Assembly (NCBI GenBank): GCA_015501585.1 | Contig: JADNRY010000551.1 | Coordinates: forward strand, 1 to 39,178 | Reading direction: 5' to 3' | Length of the DNA: 39,178 bases | Source of the DNA: Rhodocollybia butyracea | Lineage: Eukaryota > Basidiomycota > Agaricomycetes > Agaricales > Omphalotaceae | In this document: piece by piece, positions 1 through 8,465 of the stretch | How the letters are laid out: every line of letters starts with the position of its first letter | Numbering within the stretch: position 1 is the first letter of the stretch | The notes under the pieces: model-generated | Seen by the model: the letters and a program-made list of their open reading frames with translations, nothing else | Told to the model about the DNA's origin: nothing | The model's database searches: none | Position numbers and translations under genes: made by a program

Positions 1-190
1 TCCGGTAATGGGCCAATAAAATCGACAGTAATGAATTGCCAAGGACCTTCTGGAATTTCCGTTGGTTGTAGTTTCCCTTGAGGTTGTTGCCGCCGAGGTT
101 TATCAAGTTGCAAGGAATGCAACCACTTACATACCGCTTCACATACTCGCTCATGCGATTCCAGTGGTAGTTTCGGGATATTGCAAGTGT
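1..190 (-). pseudogene. Integrase start of the gypsy pol (partial)
   Basis: Translated on the minus strand this stretch ends in IPEGPWQFITVDFIGPLP, the beginning of a retroviral-type integrase core (rve). Its Asp would be the first of the catalytic D,D,E triad. Before it lies a segment with a Cys, KWLHSLQLDKPRRQQPQG, which fits the end of the integrase zinc-binding region (H2C2) and the usual basic linker. The remaining core, including the second Asp and the Glu, is to the left of position 1. The integrase would join the element cDNA to the chromosome. Family assignment is secure; whether this part alone is intact cannot be judged. Confidence 0.85.
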
Positions 191-511
191 CGTGGCAGCC
201 TCTCCCAGGTGCCCCGAGGGAATGGAGTCGTGTAAAGCCAAGTATTTTCCGCTTGATTTCTGGAGCATCAGGAACAACTACTAGTCCACGAAAACGCACC
301 ACACCATTATCCATTCCCACTCTTTTAGTCGTTTTTGGACCAACCCATCCGCTTTCTCCTTCTGGAACTACCTGAAGCGTTCATCTAATGGTAGCTTCTG
401 AATGAGCTTTAGGATTGATCATCATCCTCCACCACTTTTGACGCCTTCACTCGGCTCTCTCCCAGGACCACTACTCTCCTACACCTTGGCTCTTGTTTTA
501 CACGACTGAAT

Positions 512-1990
512 CTAATATGATCTGGTCTTTATTGTCCAGTTCCATCCTTGTTCGTGATCAGAGCGACGAGACAACCATCTGGCCCCACTTAGCTGGCCGG
601 GTCGGTGCTCAATTATGAAGTCAAACGGTTGAGAAATATACTCCATCGAGCTTGACGTCGGTTTAGATCCCGCAAGGTCATGAAAAACTGTAGGTTCCGG
701 TGATCGGATACGATGCGTACTTGGTGTGGACTTCCCTCTAGGTATGGTCTCCACTCCTCGAGTGCTCGGACTATTGACAGTAATTCCTTGTCATGAACAT
801 CATAGTTTCGTTCCGCAGGGCTCATTGCATGAGAGTAGTATGCACCGGGTGTAATTCACCATCCGGCCCATGCTGTGAGAGAATTGCGCCATGGGCAAAA
901 TTTGAAGCATCTGTTTCCACTACGAAGGGAGCTGACGGGTCTGGCATGACCAAGACAGGGGCGGAGGTAAAGGCAGCCTTCAATGTCTCGAAGGCCTGCT
1001 CCTCGGGAGGTCCCAGGTGAATTGGCGGTCTTTTGACTTAAGACGCTCCAGTGGTCGGGTGATGTGTGCATAATTGTCAATGAAGCGGCGGTAGAAGTTA
1101 CAAAAACCAAGGAACTGGTTAATGTGGCGCCGACAAGTTGGACGGGGCCATTCTGTGATACCTGCCACTTTGACAGGGTCCATTGCAACATGGCCCGGAG
1201 AAATCTTCAGGCCGAGGTAGTCTACTTCTGTAGCACGGAAGGTGCATTTTTCCGGTTTGAGAAAGAGGTCTGCATGCCGGAGTCGTCGCAATACTTCTCG
1301 GACATCATCGTCATGTTTCCCTGGATCTTCGGAGAATATAATAATGTCATCCAAGTACATGATGACTGAGACATCCACCAAGTCATGAATAGTTCGTTCA
1401 CCATGCGCTGGAAGGCAGCAGGTGCGTTTGACAAACCAAACGGCATCACCAAGAATTCAAACTGACCATAACGGGTACGAAAAGATGTCTTCCATTCATC
1501 ACCCTCCGTATGCGAACATTGTGATAGCCCCAATGCATGTCCAAGGTAGTGAACAGTTTGGCTGCTTTCAGACGGTCAATTAAATCTGCAGTCAATGGTA
1601 AAGGGTACTAGTCTTTCTTTGTGATGGCATTCAGCGCACGGAAGTCTACACAGAGTCGCAGGCCCCCATCCTTCTTCTTGACAAAGAAGACTGGAGCCCA
1701 GATGGTGCGGAGGAAGGTCTGATGTAACCTTTTGCAAGGTTTTCATCTAGGAACTCTTTGAGCGCCTGGAGTTCTGCTGGTGACATCTGGTACAATTTCG
1801 AAATTTTGGGAAGGGAGGCGCCTTTTTTCCAAATTAATTTCAAGATCGTGTGGTCCATGTGCTGGGAGTCGCTCAGCTTCGCCCTTGTCAAAGCGATCTA
1901 GGAAGTCGTGGAATTCTGGAGGGATCATTTCCTGTAATGAACACTGACCCCCACTACATTGTTTAGATTCCGCAAACTTCTGTGAGAAGG
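512..1990 (-). pseudogene. Gypsy reverse transcriptase and RNase H, frameshifted
   Basis: The RT starts near 1990-1640 with the pol linker [18 protein letters not shown] and the thumb-proximal [18 protein letters not shown]. Next come [11 protein letters not shown] near 1550 (first catalytic Asp), [18 protein letters not shown] at about 1480-1420, and the catalytic [11 protein letters not shown] near 1360. LGFCNFYRRFI near 1110 is the connection segment. An RNase H domain follows: [14 protein letters not shown] near 900 and [14 protein letters not shown] near 800. Frame changes occur near 1650, 1530, 1385, 980 and 830, so no continuous polyprotein is possible. The catalytic residues themselves are kept, which suggests moderate age. 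It would copy the element RNA into cDNA within virus-like particles. Confidence 0.92.
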
Positions 1991-1994
1991 AACG

Positions 1995-3185
1995 TGTAAC
2001 GCCTCCGCCTCTCCATAATCACCACTGACCGTATCCGGCGATACGGTCATCCTAGACACCGCCGATAGACCAAACGGTCTATCTTATCTTTCTATTTATT
2101 ATTAATTATATAATAAATCCGTTACTATAAGTATTGTATGATTACTTAAGAGTCTAGTTAGTCTTTTACACCGTCGTACACACAATAGTATCCTATTTGT
2201 CGTGTTCACCGGTGTTCTTAAGGACTTTGCCCATAGGGCGCGTTATACTTTTTTGAACATCAAAAAATACTATTGTGTGAATAACACAAAGCTATTAGTT
2301 TAACAAGCTAAAAACAGTTATACTACCAAGTATAACAATCACTATTCCAACTCGCTTCAACAAGCTATACAAATCCGCTCCATTTTTCCTTATCGCTATA
2401 TCATTTGCTGTCCCATGACCTCTCGAAATCAATCAGAGAAGTCATATCAGAGTGTGCGCGATTGCGCACATTCCATTTGTGGTGACGTGTCACCACACTC
2501 AATCTATTCAGTCGCATCAGCGACTCATTCCGTACGTGCGTCTGAAGGACGGCACTACAGGCAGGACAAGAGTCCACCTAATGAACAGTCTATGACTATT
2601 CGTAAGAAACGGCGAACCCGAGAGGGTTTAAGTGAGATTTCTTCTGCGCTACGAGATGTAGCGGCATCACTCGACAAGAGTACGCAAGTACTCAATTGTA
2701 TTCTCAATATAACTGAGAAATGGGATGCATCTAGCATCCGATCTAATGAAGAAAGATCTTCTTCATCGAGAAACAGCAATAGAATCACTATTGCTGCACC
2801 CACACCGAGACGGCCTGCCGTCACACCGCCGGTATTGCACAATGCAGCACCATCTGTTCCTACCGAGGCAAACAACTTGGTACGCCAATGGCGTGAGACT
2901 GTGCCCAAGGCACCGTCAGTCCAACAATCACTGTTGGACGAACAGTATTCACAAGGGATGACCAAGTCACCCCGTCATGTTCCTGTATTCCGACAGGAAT
3001 ACGCACCAGTGTCAGTAACTATACCGACACCCATCTACACATCCCGCATGAGACAGAGTCCCAATGCGGAGGCAGCGTCTCTGACACTGCGAGGTCCCAG
3101 GCCATTACCGGTGACCAAATCTTGCTCACCACAAAGCGCGGTGAACATTAAAAGTGAACCGAAGTTACCTCGTAACTTCAATCAG
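1995..3185 (+). mobile_element. Inserted 5' fragment of a second, hairpin-rich element
   Basis: Host gypsy pol is readable on the minus strand up to about 1990 and again from about 3190, so this stretch is foreign to it. It begins TGTAACGCCTCCGCC at 1995, a typical LTR start, followed by an AT-rich LTR/leader-like part and then an ORF from 2415. The right junction lies around 3180-3195 and I find no second LTR or clear target duplication (GAACG precedes the left end). It is therefore a 3'-truncated piece, or the product of insertion followed by deletion. Almost its whole length consists of successive short inverted repeats. The retrotransposon nature is inferred from the LTR-like start and the gag-like position of the ORF, not from a recognised domain. 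Confidence 0.7.
2026..3179 (+). repeat. Chain of about 30 short hairpins (non-identical inverted repeats)
   Basis: Perfect stems in the LTR/leader: 2026-2035/2040-2049 (10 bp), 2064-2071/2076-2083 (8), 2094-2101/2111-2118 (8), 2179-2190/2268-2279 (12, long-range), 2249-2255/2261-2267 (7), 2273-2278/2284-2289 (6) and 2317-2324/2329-2336 (8). In the ORF: 2453-2459/2464-2470 (7), 2478-2486/2489-2497 (9), 2510-2515/2520-2525 (6), 2615-2619/2624-2628 (5), 2647-2652/2658-2663 (6), 2678-2683/2688-2693 (6), 2701-2706/2714-2719 (6), 2723-2728/2734-2739 (6), 2747-2752/2760-2765 (6), 2774-2782/2788-2796 (9), 2809-2814/2817-2822 (6), 2882-2886/2890-2894 (5), 2901-2905/2909-2913 (5), 2919-2925/2933-2939 (7), 2980-2986/2993-2999 (7), 3044-3049/3064-3069 (6) and 3161-3168/3172-3179 (8). 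Weaker or mismatched ones fill the gaps. The stem sequences all differ, so this is not a copied repeat unit. Confidence 0.9.
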
Positions 3186-3227
3186 GTAGTATATCAATGG
3201 TTCTCAGGAGAACTGGGTGACATTTGA
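2415..3227 (+). CDS. Ser/Pro-rich ORF of the inserted element (gag-like position), 3'-truncated
   Basis: This is an open frame of 270 codons starting ATG ACC TCT CGA at 2415. I do not recognise the family. The protein is basic and rich in Ser, Pro, Arg and Gln. A short helix-prone part (about residues 70-105, LSEISSALRDVAASLDK and onward) follows KKRRTR, a possible nuclear-localisation or RNA-binding patch. Residues 120-250 are low-complexity. No zinc knuckle, protease or signal peptide is present. The last 10-15 codons are probably host sequence read on the wrong strand, so the original protein was longer. The frame stayed open over 800 bp although the surrounding gypsy is broken, which argues for a younger insertion. 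Position after an LTR and leader suggests a Gag-like product; this is inference. The coding sequence is unusual because it is saturated with hairpins. Confidence 0.55.
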   Translation: MTSRNQSEKSYQSVRDCAHSICGDVSPHSIYSVASATHSVRASEGRHYRQDKSPPNEQSMTIRKKRRTREGLSEISSALRDVAASLDKSTQVLNCILNITEKWDASSIRSNEERSSSSRNSNRITIAAPTPRRPAVTPPVLHNAAPSVPTEANNLVRQWRETVPKAPSVQQSLLDEQYSQGMTKSPRHVPVFRQEYAPVSVTIPTPIYTSRMRQSPNAEAASLTLRGPRPLPVTKSCSPQSAVNIKSEPKLPRNFNQVVYQWFSGELGDI

Positions 3228-3603
3228 GTGTTGCAGAAATATCATGCTCCTTCAAGAAGCGAGGATTAATAAGTGGTGAACCAGCACCAGAGTCGACCAT
3301 AGCTGTGGTTTTTACAACCTTAGCGGACATATTGACCACTTTCCCATGTACAATCAGCAAAACAGGTATCTCAAATGGTGAGAAATCAGACAGCGGCTCA
3401 CGGCCCTTAACAGGAACCAAACCCTCAAGATCATCAACAAGAGATGTATTTGGCAGTGAAGAAAGTACATGGAAGGCATTAGTTGTACGCAGCGCGGCCG
3501 CCTGCAACGACCTCAAACAAAACGCTGGGTCTTTTCCTCCCCCTCTCCCAGCAGTCCATCCTGTTGTAGCAGCTCTACACAAGCAATCCTTCTCGTCGCA
3601 CAA
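3190..3603 (-). pseudogene. Gypsy aspartic protease, 3' part lost to the insertion
   Basis: The minus-strand frame contains TAMVDSGAGSPLINPRF, the retropepsin active-site loop (DSGA), followed by FLKEHDISATLKCHPVLL. This protease would cut the Gag-Pol polyprotein. The upstream part of the frame overlaps the end of gag in another frame, as often seen in Ty3/gypsy elements. Downstream the frame runs only to about 3190, where it meets the inserted plus-strand element. The second half of the protease and the spacer before RT are not found on the other side of the insert (host sequence resumes at about 1990), so several hundred bases of the host element appear to be deleted. Confidence 0.85.
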
Positions 3604-4757
3604 CTTGTTTCCTTATGGCCTACACCACCACAACGGGTGCACTGTAACTTTGCCTGGGTCTCTCGGAACTGGCGGAGTGCATCTACATCCATGGCATTAG
3701 GGTCATGTCGTGGGGCAGGAGTGGAAGTTGCAATGGGAGGGGTAGGATTAGACGAATTATATGGAGTGTAGGATTTCTTGGATTGAGCCCAGTCAATATC
3801 CCTATCAATCTCATTCAAGCGGTTGATGAGTAAGTCCACTGAGCCCTTGGGAAACCCAACCAGGTACTGACGGACTTCTGGACGGAGCGAGTCCTTCAGT
3901 ATATCAAATAACATTGATGAGTCCTTGGCATCTGGAGCGAGCTGGTGGCGGATGGAGCGAAATTTGGATATGTGTTCACTGAGTGATGAATTCCCTTGGG
4001 TTATGAGGCAAATGCGCAAAGAGGCTGTTGCCTCAGCATCAGAATCCGCATGTTGCTGGAGGAATAGTGTCTTCCACATCTCCCAGTCTGACCCTGCTCC
4101 ATCCGCGCCATCGATCGGATCGACAAATGGCTTTGCCCACAGTGCTGCAGCATCTGTCAGAAAACTAATGGCATGAAGTATACAAGCCCAATTGTTTGCA
4201 AAGTAGACCTGTTGTGCATAGCTCTCTAGGCGCTGGATGAGTACGACGGCGCCGTCTTTTGATTTCCCGTTATAATTTGAATCGTCGGGCATTCGGGGAC
4301 AATGAGCAGGCAAGCCCGACCCATTTGCCACTGTGACGGCATTTGACGACGTGTCTAGCCAAGTATGGAGGTCAACCAATTCGCGTCGTAATCCGGCCAC
4401 GTCAGGGGAGGGTTGTGGGGCTCAGCGAGAAGTTTCAAGGATGGTCATTTGATGGTGTATGCTTTGAATGTCCTCTGCGTATCGCTGTTGATCCCTGTAG
4501 AGCTCTAGGGATTGTTGCTCAACTATCCCCATCCTGTCCTTCAGTCCGCTTACTTCCACCTGTACATCATTGCGCAACTTCAACATCTCAGATCCCACTG
4601 TTGCAACCTCTGCTTGAACAGACTGAATTGCTTGCAAGAGCGCTGTGAATTGAGAGTCTGAGCCTACCAATGACACTGGTGTCCAGGATCCGGATGAAGA
4701 GGGAGTGGAGGATTGTGGATTTGGGTTTTGGCTCCATGGGTCCAAAGAGTCTGCCAT
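3513..4757 (-). pseudogene. Gypsy Gag with CCHC zinc knuckle; one in-frame stop
   Basis: The frame starts MADSLDPWSQ at 4757 and runs about 410 codons. Residues 40-105 look like a coiled coil (VQAEVATVGSEMLKLRNDV and onward). The central part has WEMWKTLFLQQHADSD and LSEHISKFRSIRHQL, typical of the retrotransposon Gag capsid region. Near the C-terminus CTRCGGVGHKETSC is a perfect C-x2-C-x4-H-x4-C RNA-binding knuckle. A single TGA at 4422-4424 interrupts an otherwise continuous frame, as a CGA Arg codon changed by one transition would. Gag would form the particle shell and bind the element RNA. Confidence 0.9.
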
Positions 4758-4782
4758 CCTGGCTTTTGGATTGTTGTTGTAG

Positions 4783-4985
4783 TGTCAGGTTCAGACCTGA
4801 ACGCAGCGCAAAGCGCGGAAGATGTCCTAGACGACAAAGTTCTTGTATTAGTAGTGTGTCTATCGTACTGTAAGGTATCATACCTAGACGACAAAGACAA
4901 CAACAATAAGAAGAATGTAAGTACGTGACTAGCTATGTATATAGCGTAAGTAGACGCCGTATAGGCGCGAGGTCATATCATGACA
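4783..4985 (-). repeat. Probable gypsy LTR (about 203 bp)
   Basis: Upstream of gag the minus strand reads TGTCATGATATGACC from 4985 and ends with CCTGACA at 4783, so the unit is bounded by a short TGTCA/TGACA inverted repeat as LTRs are. It contains a TATA-like stretch (GCTATATACATAG, near 4935-4950). The 14-mer CCTAGACGACAAAG occurs twice, at about 4828 and 4891. The other LTR is outside the window, so the limits rest on the terminal inverted repeat and position only. The flanking CAGTC at 4986-4990 would be the target duplication if this is right. Confidence 0.6.
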
Positions 4986-4990
4986 CAGTC

Positions 4991-6808
4991 ATACCCAATT
5001 CCAAACCCAAACCCAGGTCCATTTCACATGACGCACCTCCTTCAGTCCCAGATTAAAGCCCACATCCAATCCTATCCCACTTCTCGCTCGCCAGCCATCC
5101 CCTTTGTTCTCGGGAGGCTTCTCAAACTACTCCAGATCCCAAGTAACAACTACCACCATTATAACTGCATCCCCATCAAGAGGTTCAGGTTCATCCTCCG
5201 CATTAGCAATGACGCAGCAGCAGTACTTAAGATTACTGTATGGAACGCTGTGACGGCTACTTGGACGCCTCCTCCTCCTGCAATCCTAGTAGATGCATGA
5301 GATCGCCTGAAAGTAAACGCGGGGAGAGGCATTTGAGGCATTCGACGGGAGCACAATATACAACATCTCGCACCCTGCGTATATCCCGTTCATCTTGGAT
5401 CTTGTTTCTTCCGCGATTTCAGTTTTTTTTTACAACTGCATCGTGTAATTGTGCAATTGTGCATAATGAAGCAAAGCAAAAACTTGCTTATTTGTATTTT
5501 TTACATTTATTCTGTTATATACCTCATCCTCATGACCATGGTTGTTGTTTTTGGGCTCCCTGGCTGTTCCCCGCCCCCATTGTGCATTCCTTTATTTTGT
5601 TTTTTGTCATTCCGCCGACTGAAGGTTCTAGCTGCGCAAAAGTGTTTGGACAACATAAGGTGTCTTTGTTAATTGTGCGTGTGTAGATTTTGGATTATTC
5701 TATACAGCAACCCCCTGCTCCAAAACAATCCCATTGAGAATAGTTTTTTTATTTGGTACTGCAGTGCCCGAAGTCACCTGGATGTCACAAAAAATGACAG
5801 CAAGCACAGCAAGATATGTATGACGTTGTACTAGATCACAAATAGAGAGTAAATAATACACAGAGGTATCTAGGCTCGCGGAACAAGTGAGCATTTGTCT
5901 CTACGATGGCCAGACTGCCGACAGAGTGTGTTTCGCTTGGTAAGCTTCTGTGTCTTTTTCTGTGTCTTTTTGTAAGTGGGTCTTTGTCACAATCCAGCAG
6001 CTCTGACCGTTACGCCAAAACGGCAGTATAAACACAAACGATGTGTTCAGCCTCTGGATTGTATATAAGCACATCTTGGCGGTTCAAGTGTGGTAAGCTA
6101 CGGCAGGCTTACACTTTTTCGCCAACATTTTTGGTTTGCTTGTTTAGTGTCCCGCTGTGCTATGTGTACCCTGCGATGTTACACTATAAGGCTTGTGCGC
6201 ACACTCGCAGGGAGAAATGGGGAGATATTGCAATGAACGTGTTTGGATTCGCATTTACGACTGTTCAAACTGTCAAGGTACAGTTTCTTTATCGATGATG
6301 CGAATTTGTTGTGACTAACGCTATTTTTTCCAGTTGATGATTGAACCTCAGACCGGAGGACCACCGCTTGGAGAGTGCCCACCCAAAGTTTGACTCAGGT
6401 CATGATGCAGAGTATTAGGATTCTAATATATATCTAGTAATTTGTCGAGTCTTCATGAAGACCATTAGTCTGCATTGAGGCTTCGTGCTTTCGTTTTGCA
6501 TATGGTTACTCACTCATACTTTTTATGTTATGCATTAGTATTCCAGGCATGTTTACAGTAGAAGCTTTTCACAATAAAACCTCATAATACCCAGCCTGGG
6601 AGAGCTTCGTAGCTTCGTAGCCCTTCTTATGTCCATGAACTAAATGCTGAATTCAGGAGCGGATACAGAATCGTTCCAGATTTAGGGTTTATCTACTGCA
6701 AATATTGGCGCTCAAGCTTTAGTTTCTGGTTCAAGTTCAATTTGCTCTCATTCTCTTTTGGATCTTGCGATGGACAGCTTTGACCCGTCAAACCTTTCTT
6801 AAGCGCCT
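4991..6808. other. Gene-free stretch between gypsy element and hAT MITE
   Basis: No ORF here has a recognisable domain, and the short open frames lack coding character. The sequence is AT-rich with T-tracts from 5400 to 5600. Around 6595-6620 there is a tiny GTAGCTTC duplication. The part from about 6670 to 6808 (ending in the hAT target site) may already belong to the 5' region of the LINE: one frame reads SHSLLDLAMDSFDPSNLS before a stop, but I cannot confirm it. Confidence 0.5.
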
Positions 6809-6816
6809 ATCCCGAG

Positions 6817-7498
6817 TAGTGCACGAAAAGTTCAGTCCTGAACCTGCGTCCGGACTGAACTTTTTAGGACGCGACTCCAAGTCCGGTTCATGGTCCTGCA
6901 ATTTTCTGGACCAGACCTGAAGTCCGGTTCGGGGTTCAGGTAATCTTGAAAAATTGAAACGCGTTCAAGACGCATTCGGACACGTCCGGACCTAAGCTGT
7001 TCTATATCTCAATTGGTAAAAAAATGGCCTGGATCTTGTTGTTCTGAGCATGTTTCTTCCGGCGGTGCACTTAAGTATAAGTACTAAATTCTGCAACTGT
7101 GTGAATGCAGCAATTCCAAATGTTTCAAGCACTCCAAAAATCTAAAGAGTGCCTATCCAAATGGTCATGGCTCAGCAACCCAGCAGGCAGCAACATGTTT
7201 GGTTGTAGATCTTATGGCCACATTAGATTTTATGGCCACATCAGATTTTTACAAGTTTGAAGATGGTACTTGATATTTGGAGCTACATATAATGATAATT
7301 TCTGGTGTAAATAGTCTTTTGATTATGTATTTCACGTCTTATAGTCCGGACGCGTTCTGAACCTGAACCGGACGGAAGTCCAGCGGACCAACGGTCCAGT
7401 CTTGGCGTCCCAAATTTTTCTGAACCGGACCAAAAGTTCAGTCCTCCGTCCTGACAAAGTTGCTGTGAACCGGACCGAACCAGACTTTTTGTGCACTA
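6817..7498. mobile_element. hAT-type non-autonomous element (MITE), 682 bp
   Basis: Both ends read TAGTGCACRAAAAGT inwards (one mismatch in 15), and the start TAGTG fits the hAT terminal consensus YARNG. The element is flanked by a perfect 8-bp duplication ATCCCGAG at 6809-6816 and 7499-7506, the size made by hAT transposases. The subterminal 150 bp at each end are crowded with copies of GTCCGG/CCGGAC and AGTCCGGTTC-like motifs in both orientations, the usual layout of transposase-binding repeats. The AT-rich middle has no ORF, so it depends on a transposase encoded elsewhere. It sits at the 5' edge of the LINE. Confidence 0.88.
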
Positions 7499-7643
7499 AT
7501 CCCGAGCGTTCTTAGCTGAACTGTTATGTTACGCTCCTCCTGCTCAGCCTGTTCAACGCAGTCAGCAAACCCTTTCAACGATTGATTGCGTACCTTCACC
7601 TCATCATTACATTTCAGCTAACTGTATTAGTAGTAACTCTAAA

Positions 7644-8465
7644 TTGAATGTTTTAAGCTGTAATTTTGGGGGTCGCCTTCAATCAGATCTTCTTCACTCT
7701 CAGTTTTGTGACCTGCTGGACGGTATTCACCTTCTCTGTGCACAGGAGACTCACTTGTACCCAGACGAGGTTTGGCACCCACCGGATAACTATACTATGT
7801 TCTCTCAGCCCCGCCCGACTGACTTTTTTGATTACCCTTGGGGAGGAGTTGCCACGTTTGTACGTGCGGATCTCCATGCACACCTCTGGGATGATTTGTG
7901 TGGCCCGGATATTGTCACCGTGGAGGTTGAGGGAATCCTCTTCATCAACGCTTACATCTTACCTCGTACTACCCGCACAGACTGGTCCCAATGGACGGAT
8001 GTTCATCCTTGGGATGCACTGAAGGACATTTGTACTCGTGCCGCTACTCTGAATAAACCCTTCTTCCTTCTAGGGGACCTCAATGCACGCACGGCATCCC
8101 GCAGTCCTGAAAAAACCACATCCGATTCGTTCATCCCCAGACACGTCTTCAGATACACGGGGGACTGAGCTGCTTAATCTTTGTGAGACTCTGGACATGA
8201 CTATCCTTAACGGTTCAGAGGGCATCTCAGGATCACATGCTCGGTGGACCTCCTTCCAGAAACGAGGTCTGACCTATGCTACTTCTGTGGTGGACTATGG
8301 CGTATGCTCCACAGCGTGTGTTCCCAATATAGCTTCCTTCGACGTCTCACCCAGGACAGACTGGGCAGACCACGCCCTTCTCTCCTTGTCCATTCTTCTC
8401 CCACGGAATACTCTTCCCTCCCAATGGTCTCCAAAACGCAAACAACGACCCGAGTTTCCGCTACC
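7644..8465 (+). pseudogene. LINE AP endonuclease domain, frameshifted
   Basis: The frame opens (no ATG needed; it is in a longer polyprotein frame) with NVLSCNFGGRLQSDL, then LLCAQETHLYPDE with the metal-binding Glu of exonuclease/endonuclease/phosphatase folds. After GGVATFVRADL come VTVEVEGILFINAYILP and FFLLGDLNARTAS, where the Asp and Asn of GDLNAR are catalytic. A one-base change near 8150 moves the frame to TRGTELLNLCETLDMTILNG. There WADHALLSLSI supplies the final D-H pair. This nuclease nicks the target DNA to prime reverse transcription. The frame ends at the solo LTR insertion, and the sequence immediately behind the LTR continues it in phase. Confidence 0.9.

Larger units (their letters stand above)
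1..4985 (-). mobile_element. Ty3/gypsy LTR retrotransposon, decayed, cut by the left window edge
   Basis: Reading leftwards from 4985 on the minus strand the order is LTR, gag, protease, reverse transcriptase, RNase H, integrase start, which is the Ty3/gypsy order. The Gag zinc knuckle, protease DSGA, RT YLDD and an integrase core beginning VDFIGPLP are all visible. The element cannot be active: gag has an in-frame stop, pol changes frame several times, and another element on the plus strand sits between the protease and RT parts (about 1995-3185). Part of the protease and the linker to RT is missing at that place. The second LTR and most of the integrase lie outside the window, so the age of the insertion cannot be read from LTR divergence here. 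Confidence 0.93.

Noticed and set aside
2555..2965. Minus-strand ORF of 136 codons opposite the hairpin ORF
   Set aside because: Antisense shadow; inverted repeats favour open frames on both strands.
3200..3213. GTTCTC/GAGAAC inverted repeat at the end of the hairpin ORF
   Set aside because: It probably lies in host protease sequence (minus-strand LLRT), beyond the junction, so it was not counted in the array.
5240..5686. 148-codon plus-strand ORF
   Set aside because: Hydrophobic translation of a T-rich tract; no start context, no domain.
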